From assembly GCA_943357015.1 (NCBI GenBank), contig CALRFZ010000003.1:1-28286 (forward strand): 28,286 nucleotides of DNA, given 5' to 3'. The notes beneath the pieces are model-generated. The model saw only the letters and a program-made list of their open reading frames with translations. It ran no database searches and was not told the origin of the DNA. This DNA comes from Candidatus Staskawiczbacteria bacterium. GTDB lineage: Bacteria; Patescibacteriota; Minisyncoccia; Minisyncoccales; Staskawiczbacteraceae. Below are positions 1 to 8,327 of the stretch, piece by piece; position 1 is the first letter of the stretch; every line of letters begins with the position of its first letter. The position numbers and the translations under genes were made by a program.

Positions 1-458
1 TCTTTGCCGTAATTTCCCGGCACATATTCTTTCCAGCCCAATCTTTCCAAAAAAGGAAAAGTGCTAAATAATGTCAAACTATGATTTCCATCAATAACAA
101 AACGAACATTGTCAGCAATGGAACAATATTTGCCAACTGTAACTACGGCATCTTTGCGACTCCAGACCCGAATTTTTGGATCGCCATAACTATGCAAACC
201 CATAATAATTTGACCACTTCGCCCCGATTTATTCCGACCCCATCGGTCAACATTAACCAAGCCAAATAACATATAAATTGGACTTAGTACCAAAAAAACC
301 GAACTATTGGTAATAATTGCTAATGGCATTAAGATAATGCCAATCAAAAAAACTGTGCGATAATTTAAGATTATTTTTATTTTTTTACTGGCCACCAAAA
401 ACCATAAAATTAACAAAAAAACCAACGTAGAATAATAAATGATTAGCAAAATTGACAT
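1..458 (-). CDS. CatB-type hexapeptide acyltransferase with membrane N-terminus (partial)
   Basis: The frame is open from an ATG at 458 to the left edge (152 codons), so only the N-terminal part is here. The first ~70 residues hold two hydrophobic stretches (LLIIYYSTLVFLLILWFLV and a second around residues 38-65), predicted membrane segments. From about residue 85 the sequence is typical of xenobiotic/CatB-type O-acetyltransferases of the left-handed beta-helix class: VGKYCSIADNVRF, then GNHS and STFPF. The histidine in the GNH motif corresponds to the usual catalytic residue. Such enzymes acetylate sugars or small acceptors, often in surface polysaccharide synthesis, and the neighbouring nucleotidyltransferase and O-antigen ligase fit that. 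It starts 28 bp after the stop of the upstream gene, so the two are probably one transcript. The membrane N-terminus fused to this fold is less usual. The family call is firm; the substrate is unknown. Confidence 0.72.
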   Translation of the reverse strand, partial: MSILLIIYYSTLVFLLILWFLVASKKIKIILNYRTVFLIGIILMPLAIITNSSVFLVLSPIYMLFGLVNVDRWGRNKSGRSGQIIMGLHSYGDPKIRVWSRKDAVVTVGKYCSIADNVRFVIDGNHSLTLFSTFPFLERLGWKEYVPGNYGK

Positions 459-486
459 ATCTTTTCTTTAGTCTTTTATAGACTTC

Positions 487-924
487 TTAAGATTCCTTAG
501 TTTTACCTATCAACCAAGAAGAACTCTGAACTTTTTTACCACCCACTCCACTAACTATAGATATATTAAATTTTTGACAAACCAATTTTTCTGATTCCGG
601 TAGGTTATCCAAATTTCTGTCTCCACCTTTCGCAAATAATAGTTTAGCATCATCATATTTTTTGGCAACAAATTCCAAGCTTTTGGCAATCGCAATGTCT
701 TGATCGATAGATAAAAAAACTTCATCAACGTAACGCAAATCCCCTATAATTTCTAACCTTTCTTTTTCCGACATAAAAGGCACGCTACCCTTAACCGTAA
801 CCTGATTATCATTGTTAACAATTACCACTAAAAAATCTCCTAGCTTTTTAGCTTCACGCATTAAATTTGTATGACCCAAATGTAAAGGATTAAAAAATCC
901 ACTCGTAATTACTACCTTTTTCAT
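487..924 (-). CDS. Cytidylyltransferase-like nucleotidyltransferase
   Basis: This 145-aa protein has the N-terminal nucleotidyltransferase signature SGFFNPLHLGHTNLMREA, with the HxGH motif (H-L-G-H) that binds nucleotide phosphates. A late SSSWLIG corresponds to the second phosphate-binding region (ISSTxxR-like in the family). Length and motifs fit the glycerol-3-phosphate cytidylyltransferase / heptose-1-phosphate adenylyltransferase (RfaE2) group, which activates small phosphates with CTP or ATP for cell-envelope synthesis. It lies 28 bp upstream of the acyltransferase on the same strand and is divergent from the O-antigen ligase gene, which supports an envelope role. The exact nucleotide and acceptor cannot be read from the sequence. 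Confidence 0.75.
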   Translation of the reverse strand: MKKVVITSGFFNPLHLGHTNLMREAKKLGDFLVVIVNNDNQVTVKGSVPFMSEKERLEIIGDLRYVDEVFLSIDQDIAIAKSLEFVAKKYDDAKLLFAKGGDRNLDNLPESEKLVCQKFNISIVSGVGGKKVQSSSWLIGKTKES

Positions 925-952
925 TGATTTTTTGATTATTTATTCATATCAT
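924..952 (+). promoter_or_regulatory. Possible promoter for the leader ORF / O-antigen ligase
   Basis: TTGATT at 924-929 and TATCAT at 947-952 are separated by 17 bp. The predicted start near 959 would still leave the GGAG at 961-964, which lies 8 nt before the leader ORF start at 973. The boxes match consensus only moderately. Confidence 0.35.
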
Positions 953-963
953 AAACGGAGGGA

Positions 964-1039
964 GTAGTAAATATGACGCATTATATTTACTACGACCGAG
1001 TGCATGATATATGGGTTATTTTAGTAATTCATATATCAT
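964..1039 (+). repeat. Two consecutive hairpins over the leader ORF
   Basis: GTAGTAAATAT (964-974) is followed by its exact inverse ATATTTACTAC (983-993) with an 8-nt loop. ATGATATATG (1004-1013) is followed by CATATATCAT (1030-1039). The first stem contains the leader start codon; the second sits just before the O-antigen ligase start. As DNA these could also be operator sites between the divergent genes. Confidence 0.6.
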
Positions 1040-1041
1040 AA
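973..1041 (+). CDS. 22-aa leader ORF upstream of the O-antigen ligase gene
   Basis: A 22-codon ORF (starts MTHYIYYDRV, ends VILVIHIS) is preceded by a strong GGAGGGAG at 957-964 and ends with TAA only 6 bp before the ATG of the O-antigen ligase gene. That gene has no recognisable ribosome binding site of its own. The ORF lies across two inverted repeats: an 11-bp stem at 964-974/983-993 and a 10-bp stem at 1004-1013/1030-1039. The simplest reading is translational coupling: ribosomes loaded on the leader ORF open the second hairpin and re-initiate at 1048. Codons for Tyr, His and Ile are frequent, but no terminator follows, so transcription attenuation is not indicated. Whether the peptide itself matters is unknown. 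Confidence 0.5.
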   Translation: MTHYIYYDRVHDIWVILVIHIS

Positions 1042-1047
1042 AACTAT

Positions 1048-3354
1048 ATGAAAAACAATGTTATTTTTAATGCTTGGCGGGGGGTTTATTTGACTGCAAT
1101 TGGCTTGATTTTGGCTTTGCCAATTTTGACTACCCAGCCCTGGTTTTTTCCGCCAGACTGGAGCAAGGTTATTATTTTTCGTTCAATTATAGCTCTGCTT
1201 TTGGGATTATTTTTATATCAGTGGCTTTATCGACCCGCAGAAATTACCACCCCAGCAATTAAAGAAAATAAAGTCTTTTGGCTTTTATCTGGCCTATTTT
1301 TGGCGTTTTTAATTGCCACCATATTTTCAGTTGATGTTAGATTTAGCTTATGGGGGTCACCCGCTCGCGGTGGTGGATTTATTAATTTTACCAGTTATAT
1401 TTTATTTTCTCTTTTAACTTTTTTAATAATTAAAAAATCTGACTGGCAAAAACTTTGGATATTTGAAATTTTTATTGGCATATTAGTTTCTCTGGTTGCT
1501 ATTTGTCAATTCTATGGCTTTTTTAACACTATATTTGTCACTTTTATTGGTGGCCCACCATCTACACTGGGCAATTCCACTTTTTTAGCTATTTATCTTT
1601 TATTACTATTTTTTAGGGTTATATTTTTTATCATTAAAAAACCCTTTACACTAGGGTTTAATCAAGAAAATGCCATAAAAATTGCTGGACTATTTGTTTT
1701 ACTGCTTTTTAGTTGGGTAATTTTAATTACTGGTAGTCGCGCTGGATACCTTGGACTACTAATTGGTGCCACCTACTTTATTTTTTTCTATCCTAAAAAA
1801 CTATTAATTTTAAAAATTACAGCTGGAGTTTTATTACTTATGGCTTTTTTTCTAGTTTATTTTGCTAACACCCACCCAGTTACACCCACATTTGTAGCGC
1901 AAAATAAAATTTTAAATGCGGTTTATCCACGGTTAAACGTTAAACTTTTTTTAAACGATGCGCGATTTTCCGGTTGGCGCATTGGCTTTAAGGCCTTTAA
2001 AGAAAAACCACTTTTAGGATGGGGGCCAGAAAATTTTTCTATTGGCTTTGACAAAAACTACGACCCTTCACTACCATACGTTAGCAGTATTGTTAGTGAT
2101 TGGTGGGATAGGGGCCATAACATTCTTATTGACATTGGCGTGCAAACAGGGATATTAGGAATTACCGCCTACTTGGCGCTTTTAATTGGCTTATTTTGGC
2201 AACTGCAAAAAATCCGACGCACTGGCGCAGAAAACACCACGCTCAATCAGGAAACTAGCATTGATGCCCACCTTCTGCAAACCGCTTTAATTGCCTATTT
2301 TTCTGCTAACTTATTTAGTTTTGACAGTTTTGCCACCTATCTGATATTTTTTCTAATAATTGGATATTCAATGAACCTAATCCAGTCAAATTTACCAGAT
2401 AAACCAGATCAAATCATTAAAAACCATAATAAAATAAATTTTTTCCGAAAATGGAAAAAGCCAACAATAATTTGCGCAGGCATTACATTAGCTATTTTTA
2501 TTTGGCAATATAATATTTGGCCATTTAAAATTAATGGCAATGTTAATAAAGCTCAGTTACTGGTGGCAGACCAACAATGCCAGAAGGCTTTTAAAATTAT
2601 GGAAGACTCTATGAAAGACCATAGCATTTTAGATGCCCGAATTCGTATGCAGTATGTACAACAGATGAATTTTTGTTCTACCAACAACCCAGAAAATAAT
2701 TTAACCTATGCTGTGCGTGGTATAGAAATAATGAAAGAAGCCGTGGTATTGCAACCCCAATTTTCTCGCTTATGGATATTTTTAGGGGGGTTTACCAATG
2801 TTAAAGCCAATGCAGAAAAGGACCCCGTTAAAAAAAATGCTTTAATTATAGAGGCCAATGAATATTTGCAAAAAGCCAGAAAACTGGCGCCTGACCACCA
2901 AGAATTAATTACCGAACAAATCCGCACTGATATGGTAGCGCAAAATTACCAAGGTATGGCAAAAAATGCCCAGAGATGCACTGATATTTATCCGCAAGTT
3001 GGAATATGCTACTTTCTTAGAGCAATTTCAAAAATTTACCTTGGCGATGCTTTGGGTGCCAAACAAGATTTAGACACTGCTAAGTCCAATAACTTTGACA
3101 TTGAGTCTACTTCAGCTCTGAACCAATTAGTTACTACTTACTCTGACACCGCTCAATACCAAAAACTAGTGGAAACCTATATTCAATTAATTGCCCGCAA
3201 ACCTAAAGTTGCCAACTACCATGCTTCAATCGCCTTTGCCTATAGCCAAATAGGTCAATACAAAAAAGCTCGACAAGAAGCTTTAATATTTTTAGAAATG
3301 ATGCCCGAAGCCAAAAGTGAAGTAGATGCGTTTTTAAAAACTCTGCCTTATTAA
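1048..3354 (+). CDS. O-antigen ligase family membrane protein with C-terminal TPRs
   Basis: This 768-aa protein has about 10-12 hydrophobic segments in the first ~490 residues. The Wzy/WaaL-type signature region includes ITGSRAGYLGLLIG and RFSGWRIGFKAFKEKPLLGWG followed by RGHNILIDIGVQTGILG, where the Arg/His-bearing periplasmic loop of this superfamily lies. Residues ~500-768 form a soluble region of TPR-like helices (for example YHASIAFAYSQIGQYKKARQEA near the end). Family members transfer or polymerise lipid-linked glycans at the outer face of the membrane. The TPR tail is common in Gram-positive-type and candidate-phyla homologues. In a probably monoderm organism it may attach glycans to surface proteins rather than to lipid A. 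It is coupled to the 22-codon leader ORF and ends in a strong shared terminator. Confidence 0.82.
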   Translation: MKNNVIFNAWRGVYLTAIGLILALPILTTQPWFFPPDWSKVIIFRSIIALLLGLFLYQWLYRPAEITTPAIKENKVFWLLSGLFLAFLIATIFSVDVRFSLWGSPARGGGFINFTSYILFSLLTFLIIKKSDWQKLWIFEIFIGILVSLVAICQFYGFFNTIFVTFIGGPPSTLGNSTFLAIYLLLLFFRVIFFIIKKPFTLGFNQENAIKIAGLFVLLLFSWVILITGSRAGYLGLLIGATYFIFFYPKKLLILKITAGVLLLMAFFLVYFANTHPVTPTFVAQNKILNAVYPRLNVKLFLNDARFSGWRIGFKAFKEKPLLGWGPENFSIGFDKNYDPSLPYVSSIVSDWWDRGHNILIDIGVQTGILGITAYLALLIGLFWQLQKIRRTGAENTTLNQETSIDAHLLQTALIAYFSANLFSFDSFATYLIFFLIIGYSMNLIQSNLPDKPDQIIKNHNKINFFRKWKKPTIICAGITLAIFIWQYNIWPFKINGNVNKAQLLVADQQCQKAFKIMEDSMKDHSILDARIRMQYVQQMNFCSTNNPENNLTYAVRGIEIMKEAVVLQPQFSRLWIFLGGFTNVKANAEKDPVKKNALIIEANEYLQKARKLAPDHQELITEQIRTDMVAQNYQGMAKNAQRCTDIYPQVGICYFLRAISKIYLGDALGAKQDLDTAKSNNFDIESTSALNQLVTTYSDTAQYQKLVETYIQLIARKPKVANYHASIAFAYSQIGQYKKARQEALIFLEMMPEAKSEVDAFLKTLPY

Positions 3355-3371
3355 AACAATCCCGAATGAAC

Positions 3372-3411
3372 AAAAAAATCGGCGAACTCATATGCGTTCG
3401 CCGATTTTTTA
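3372..3411. terminator. Bidirectional terminator between convergent genes
   Basis: ATCGGCGAAC (3378-3387) pairs with GTTCGCCGAT (3396-3405) across an 8-nt loop. The stem is flanked by A7 on the left and T6 on the right, so it can stop transcription from both the O-antigen ligase gene and the convergent beta-lactamase-fold gene. Confidence 0.9.
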
Positions 3412-3422
3412 ATTACTATTAA

Positions 3423-4436
3423 CTATTTTAAACTACCATAGTTTTGGTAAACCAAATTTGAGATATTTTTGATAGCAGCTTTTAATTTATTAATATCCCC
3501 ACCCTTTGTCATAATGCACACAAAATAAGGATTAGTTGGATAATAAACAATACCACAATCGTGCAGTTCCACACTTCTTAATTCGTTACCAGTAACTGTA
3601 ACATACTCACCAAATTTATGAGCAGTTATAATATTTGTTGGCAAACCAGCGGTAATTCCTTCATTAAAATTGGTTTTAGATAAAATATCCAATGCCCTTT
3701 CCGACATTTCCCTATTCAAATACGTAGCACTGTAAATAATTCTAAAAAATAATGAATAAGTTCTGGGAGAAATTACAAAGCTTTCAATAGCATCATCTGG
3801 ATTATCAATATTTAAAACACTATAAATACTATCTAAAGAACTTTTATCAATATTTTGGAGCAGTAAAATTTCAGCACCATTATCAGAATCAATAATCATT
3901 TTTTCTATCAGCTGTAAAATACTATAACTTTTATTAATTTTTAAACCTGATAGAGCGTTAAATGAATCTTTTTTAATCAAATCATCGACAGTATTTGTGT
4001 AAGCCAGAGATTCATTTAAGATATTAGGATTAGTTTCCGCTTTTTTAAAATAAGAAACCATAATCACTACTTTAAGCATACTAGCTGGACTATATTTTTG
4101 CTGTTCATTAACCCCAATCCACCGACCCCGATTTAAATCATAAAAAAACAAAGAAGCATCAGTTAAATCACCCTTAACTTTCTTGGCATTAATAAAATTA
4201 GAAATGTTGTTTTTTAAGGAAATTAAATTATCCGACTGCTCAGCGCTGGGAATAACATAAGCTAAAAGAGGAGAGATAAATTTATATTCAGGGTTGTGCT
4301 CTCTTATAGGCTTTATCATATTTAAATTTTGCACTAAAATTCCGCGCTCGTAGATTGAACCGATAAAATATCCCACTACCATACCAAGCACCAAGGAAAT
4401 TAAGACTATGACAATAATTTTATATTCTATTCTCAT
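3423..4436 (-). CDS. Membrane-anchored serine hydrolase, class A beta-lactamase fold
   Basis: This 337-aa protein has a single N-terminal membrane anchor (residues ~7-29). The outer domain carries the three penicillin-recognising motifs: SxxK as S119-M-L-K122, S184-D-N186, and H273-K-F-G276 in the place of K-T-G. No clear Glu166/omega-loop ExxLN motif is visible, so a true beta-lactamase is less likely than a DD-peptidase-like or regulatory serine hydrolase acting on peptidoglycan. The protein probably sits on the outer face of the cytoplasmic membrane. The gene is monocistronic, bounded by terminators at 3372-3411 and 4455-4487. The fold is firm; the activity is inferred. Confidence 0.8.
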   Translation of the reverse strand: MRIEYKIIVIVLISLVLGMVVGYFIGSIYERGILVQNLNMIKPIREHNPEYKFISPLLAYVIPSAEQSDNLISLKNNISNFINAKKVKGDLTDASLFFYDLNRGRWIGVNEQQKYSPASMLKVVIMVSYFKKAETNPNILNESLAYTNTVDDLIKKDSFNALSGLKINKSYSILQLIEKMIIDSDNGAEILLLQNIDKSSLDSIYSVLNIDNPDDAIESFVISPRTYSLFFRIIYSATYLNREMSERALDILSKTNFNEGITAGLPTNIITAHKFGEYVTVTGNELRSVELHDCGIVYYPTNPYFVCIMTKGGDINKLKAAIKNISNLVYQNYGSLK

Positions 4437-4454
4437 ACCAAAATTCTACCATAC

Positions 4455-4487
4455 AACCAAAAACCCCGCAATGCGGGGTTTTTGGTT
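4455..4487 (-). terminator. Terminator of the surface protein gene
   Basis: A perfect 16-bp inverted repeat (4455-4470/4472-4487) with a GC-rich core (CCCCGC/GCGGGG) carries T5 on either strand. It lies 45 bp after the stop of the 1151-aa gene. It would block read-through in both directions. Confidence 0.88.
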
Positions 4488-4531
4488 TCGTAAAGATTAG
4501 ACCTGTAAAAACTTTACAGAATTAACCAATA

Positions 4532-7500
4532 CTACTGAGCAATAATACCTGCGGAATCAAGAGGCAAATTGTTGATCAAGTATCCGTTGAACCAATCTGC
4601 TGATGTTGATGTACCAATAGTATTGTTGTGAACCTGAGCTGAGTTATCAGACCAGATTACGTTTGAAGCTGTGCTTCCGCCTCCGGCGTTAGCTGAGCTG
4701 TGCAATGTTTGAATACCTGTATCAGAAGCTGATGACAAGTAGAACAATGTTGCAGCATCTCCGGCAGATCCGCCAGCTGGGGTAGAATCACCCAACAAGC
4801 TGGTTGAGACAGAGTCGCTACCAGTTGTAGAGTAAACAAATCCGGCTGGAGTAGCTTTTAGAGTGTAATCATATGAGCTACCAGCTGAAATTTGTTCTTC
4901 AGTGTCAAAAGTAACAATTACAACAGTACCAGCAACTTCACCAATAGAGTTTGTGCTTTCCAAAGTGGCAGCACTAGTATTTTGGATTGTTACTGAAGTA
5001 GTAATGTCAGTTGAACCTCTAAAGAATTTGAATGTACCCAATGAAAGGTTTCCAGCAGTACCAGCATCGTTTGCTGTAATACTGAATTTCAATTGCTTTA
5101 AGGCAATTGGTCCCTTTGCATCAGCAGCAACTTTGAATTTATACAAATCAGTTGTAGAACCGCTTGAAAGGTTCGCTGATTGTGATGTCAAAGGCAAAGC
5201 TGTGAAAGTAGGAACAGACTTATAAACATAAACATAGTTACCAGCGTTAGTTGGTGTAGAAGTTGTTTCTACTCCTTGACTGTTGGCAACTTTAAGCTGT
5301 TTCATAGTCAATTGCAAGTTCTTTCCAGTGGTGATAGTCGTACCATCAGTGTAAGGAGTTGCTAATGTCAATGAAACGCTTAATGACTTATATGTATTTG
5401 CCGCAACTGGGATAGTTAAACCAGTAAAGAAGGCAGTGTCGTTGGCAACAGAGCCAGTTGTGTTAAATGGCTGAGTGGCAACCAATGTTGCTCCATCATA
5501 TAACGAAGCGCTAGTAGCAACTGCAGAAGCTGCTGTGCTTGGCAATCTAAATTTCATTTCGTGAATTACGAAAGAATCGTTAGAAGCGGTAACTTTGTAT
5601 TTAGCTGCAACTACTGATTGACCTCCTGAAACTGCTACGTTCAAAGGAGTACCAGCGTCTACTGCAGATGAAACTGATCCGGTAGTAAATGTGATAGTTT
5701 GACCAGCTAAAGTTCCGTTTGCGCAAGTAGTTCCACTGTTAGTGTAAACTGCTGTTGCTGAATTTGCAGTGGTTCCGCAGAATTCAACAGAAGCGATACC
5801 AGTTCCTGAAGCGCTAGAATTAATGTCTGTATACACCATTACATCAATGGTAGTGTTTGGCATTAATTGCTTAAAGATTGAGAATGAATTTGTAGCTGCT
5901 GGAGTAGCAATTTTTTGTGTTTGCTCTGTTCCATACATAACATACAAATTAGTTGCATATCCTGAAACTGTATTTAAATCAGCTTCGATAGCAGTTAAGT
6001 TAATTGGTTCCACAGTGTCATTGTTTAATGTAAAGTGGGCCAATTTCATATTTGTCAAAGGAGCAACTGCGTTAGCATTAGTGTAAGCAGTGTACTTAGC
6101 TAATGTCAAAGCTCCAGTTTTGACTGTCATTTGATTTGCAACAGTTGTTGCTGTTGGAACGTTTGAAGTGGTCAAAGAAATTTGTCCTTGTCCATTCGCA
6201 GAACCCACAAGCAATTCAGCTTGCAAAGTGTCTCCAGTAACTAAACCGTTAGATCCATCGTTATCGTAGATATCTCCACGAATTTCAACAGTTACCGGTG
6301 TTAATGGATCAACAATCAATGAAGATCCCAAAGTGAAAGCTTTTGAAGTTGCAGAAGTGTTGCTGGTGCAAGTAGTGTTTGTAGTGGTGTATAAGTCAGA
6401 AGTGCTTCCGATTTGTACTCCGTTAGCAAACAATGCACCGTTTCTCAAACAACCAACTGTTGATCGGCTAGAAATTACAGCAGCGGTCAAAGTATCAATT
6501 TTAACTTTTTCACCAGCAGCAGTGAAAATGTATTTTGCCAATACTTGGTTTGAAGCCAAGTTGGTTACGTTTCCAGCTGGAGAATCAGAAGCTTTTTGAA
6601 CTGTAATGGTTCCAGAGTTAACAGTCTGAGTACCAGTAGTTCGAGCTGAGAAAGTTGTGCTGTTTGCTTGAGCTAATACGCTTGAAGCATATTGGCTGTC
6701 TACAAAGTTAGCATCGGCAACTACTCTCAATGACATAGTGAAGTTTCGGTTTGAACCTCCAATTACATCTCCCAATACTTTGATATCACGAGTACCAGTT
6801 TGCAATGAAATAGGAGCAGCGGTTAAATCAAATGAAACATATCCATTTGAATCTAAGTTTTGTACTGCGGATCCCACCATTACACCATCAACATACAATC
6901 TGAAGTTTTGTAAATCAGCGTAGTTAATAGTTCCGATTTCTCGCAATCTTAACCATTTAAACCAGACGGATCGTGTGGTAATAGATGTTAAGTTTTCCCA
7001 AACAACTGTATTAGTCATTGGGTTAATGCTTGCGCTTGATGGAGTAGTTGAAGAGTTAAAGTTAACTCCAGCTAAAGTAGCTGTAGCAACTGCCATCAAA
7101 TTTCCTGTGATTGGGAAAGTTCCATTAACTGAGCTTGATTTAGAAACAACATCGGAAGCTTGCCACAATGATGTGGTCAAAGTTTCTCCGGCGCTAGCAG
7201 CTAAATCAGAGTAAACAGAAACTGATACTGAACCCATAGCAGGCACCATAAACAATCCGTTTGGATCGTTGAAAGTGATTAAACCAGATGAAACGCTAGC
7301 TGAATCGGTTAATCTGTTAGCACCTTGAAACAAATATACATTGTTTAAAGAAGCGTCAGCAGAAACTCCGGTTCTGTGTAGTTTTAAGCTGGTAACTTTT
7401 ACCTGAGCATTGTCTCCGTTAAAGAAAGTAATTTTCTGTAATGGAACTAATGCAGCGTTTGAAACTACAGCGTTTGAAACTGGGGTATCAGAAGCCAATG

Positions 7501-7987
7501 ACACGGTCAATCCAGCCCCTGTTGGGGTTTGAGTAGTTGGAGTTGTTGGTGTAGTTGGAGTTGATGTACCAGTCAACCATGAATTAAATTTTGCTCGTGA
7601 CAATGGACCTACCTGATTTGCAGGCGCCCATCCTTGTGCTACCTGCCAATCTTTTACTGAAGCCAAAGTTTTTGGACCAAAGTAAGAAGTTTCATTGCCA
7701 GGTGAACCTGCTCCCGATTTAGCAAGAACGTATCCGTGAGTATTCAAAAGTACTTGAAAGCATTTTACATCAGCTCCGGTAGAACCTACCTTCAAATTCC
7801 TTGAAAATGTTACACCTACGCAAGCGGCTGGCACGCCAGCACTTGAGGCTGATTGCAATTGAGCGTTTAAGGCATTAATTTGTGCCTGTAATTCTGCAAC
7901 TGTTACTGCTCCAGCTGTCATAGGGGCAATCATTGCAACCATAGTTAAAGCAACTGTGGCTGAGATAATTGTTTTTTTAATATTCAT
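4532..7987 (-). CDS. Large surface (S-layer-like) protein with peptidoglycan-binding domain
   Basis: This 1151-aa protein has a signal peptide (MNIKKTIISATVALTMVAM..., cleavage probably after TAGA near residue 27) and a short coiled-coil (VAELQAQINALNAQLQ). A PG_binding_1-like domain follows at residues ~55-140, with LKVGSTGADVKCFQVLLN, YFGPKTLASVKDWQ and GPLSRAKFNSWL. After a Thr/Pro linker (TSTPTTPTTPTTQTP) come ~1000 residues of Ser/Thr/Ala/Asn-rich beta-type sequence with repeated Ig-like blocks of similar layout. There is no sorting motif or C-terminal membrane segment, so attachment is presumably through the N-terminal domain. Proteins of this layout are abundant in Patescibacteria and are probably the main surface layer. 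The gene is monocistronic, with a 230-nt leader and its own strong terminator. It has no obvious ribosome binding site directly before the ATG. Function is inferred from architecture. Confidence 0.8.
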   Translation of the reverse strand: MNIKKTIISATVALTMVAMIAPMTAGAVTVAELQAQINALNAQLQSASSAGVPAACVGVTFSRNLKVGSTGADVKCFQVLLNTHGYVLAKSGAGSPGNETSYFGPKTLASVKDWQVAQGWAPANQVGPLSRAKFNSWLTGTSTPTTPTTPTTQTPTGAGLTVSLASDTPVSNAVVSNAALVPLQKITFFNGDNAQVKVTSLKLHRTGVSADASLNNVYLFQGANRLTDSASVSSGLITFNDPNGLFMVPAMGSVSVSVYSDLAASAGETLTTSLWQASDVVSKSSSVNGTFPITGNLMAVATATLAGVNFNSSTTPSSASINPMTNTVVWENLTSITTRSVWFKWLRLREIGTINYADLQNFRLYVDGVMVGSAVQNLDSNGYVSFDLTAAPISLQTGTRDIKVLGDVIGGSNRNFTMSLRVVADANFVDSQYASSVLAQANSTTFSARTTGTQTVNSGTITVQKASDSPAGNVTNLASNQVLAKYIFTAAGEKVKIDTLTAAVISSRSTVGCLRNGALFANGVQIGSTSDLYTTTNTTCTSNTSATSKAFTLGSSLIVDPLTPVTVEIRGDIYDNDGSNGLVTGDTLQAELLVGSANGQGQISLTTSNVPTATTVANQMTVKTGALTLAKYTAYTNANAVAPLTNMKLAHFTLNNDTVEPINLTAIEADLNTVSGYATNLYVMYGTEQTQKIATPAATNSFSIFKQLMPNTTIDVMVYTDINSSASGTGIASVEFCGTTANSATAVYTNSGTTCANGTLAGQTITFTTGSVSSAVDAGTPLNVAVSGGQSVVAAKYKVTASNDSFVIHEMKFRLPSTAASAVATSASLYDGATLVATQPFNTTGSVANDTAFFTGLTIPVAANTYKSLSVSLTLATPYTDGTTITTGKNLQLTMKQLKVANSQGVETTSTPTNAGNYVYVYKSVPTFTALPLTSQSANLSSGSTTDLYKFKVAADAKGPIALKQLKFSITANDAGTAGNLSLGTFKFFRGSTDITTSVTIQNTSAATLESTNSIGEVAGTVVIVTFDTEEQISAGSSYDYTLKATPAGFVYSTTGSDSVSTSLLGDSTPAGGSAGDAATLFYLSSASDTGIQTLHSSANAGGGSTASNVIWSDNSAQVHNNTIGTSTSADWFNGYLINNLPLDSAGIIAQ

Positions 7988-8056
7988 TTTTTTATTATTT
8001 TTTGTTTGCCTTAAAATGCAAAAAATGCAAAATAAGGCAGTTAATTATTTTGACTT

Positions 8057-8092
8057 TTATTTCTCGTCGCGTCGACCATATTTATCTCTCAT
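8057..8092 (-). CDS. 11-aa leader ORF in the surface protein 5' UTR
   Basis: The ORF MRDKYGRRDEK is preceded by AAGGAGG (8108-8102) at good spacing, better than the site at the 1151-aa gene itself. Its start codon lies in one arm of the 10-bp inverted repeat TCTCTCATTG/CAATGAGAGA (8085-8094/8126-8135), and its Shine-Dalgarno lies in the loop. The peptide is highly charged. It may be a ribosome-loading or mRNA-protecting element rather than a functional peptide. Confidence 0.4.
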   Translation of the reverse strand: MRDKYGRRDEK

Positions 8093-8229
8093 TGAATCTG
8101 CCCTCCTTATATCGGAAAGCAAATACAATGAGAGAGTTATTTATTATTCGTTCGCGGTTTTACGTATTAACAACGAACCTTGCGACTCATCAAATTTTAT
8201 ATTCATCAGACCCATTAATAGACTTGTCT

Positions 8230-8257
8230 AATATATGGGTCAGGTGAGCTTTGTCAC
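8230..8257 (-). promoter_or_regulatory. Promoter of the surface protein gene
   Basis: On the minus strand, GTGACA (8257-8252) and TATATT (8235-8230) are separated by 16 bp. The predicted start is near 8223, giving a ~235-nt leader. The -10 box lies inside the GACCCAT/ATGGGTC inverted repeat. Confidence 0.5.
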
Positions 8258-8327
8258 CCTTTACATTAGATTTACCCCAAATAGCTTTTATTTAGGATAA
8301 AAACGCAAAGGGCGAAAAACCTCGCAA

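Larger units (their letters stand above)
7988..8327 (-). other. Long structured 5' leader of the surface protein gene
   Basis: This 340-bp stretch has no conserved gene. Read on the minus strand it contains a promoter at 8230-8257, an imperfect hairpin around GACCCAT/ATGGGTC (8208-8240), a 10-bp inverted repeat at 8085-8135, an 11-codon ORF with a strong AAGGAGG, and a GCCTTA/TAAGGC hairpin (8009-8039) close to the surface protein start. Near 8303-8322 a short CGC/GCG stem followed by T5 could weakly terminate the anti-sigma transcript. Confidence 0.55.

Noticed and set aside
3423..4436. Annotation as an antibiotic-resistance beta-lactamase.
   Set aside because: The fold motifs are present, but the omega-loop Glu motif is not visible and the protein is membrane anchored, so a resistance function is not supported.
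8002..8247. Plus-strand frames at 7956-8247 upstream of the surface protein.
   Set aside because: They have no ribosome binding site, low-complexity sequence and conflict with the leader structures on the minus strand.
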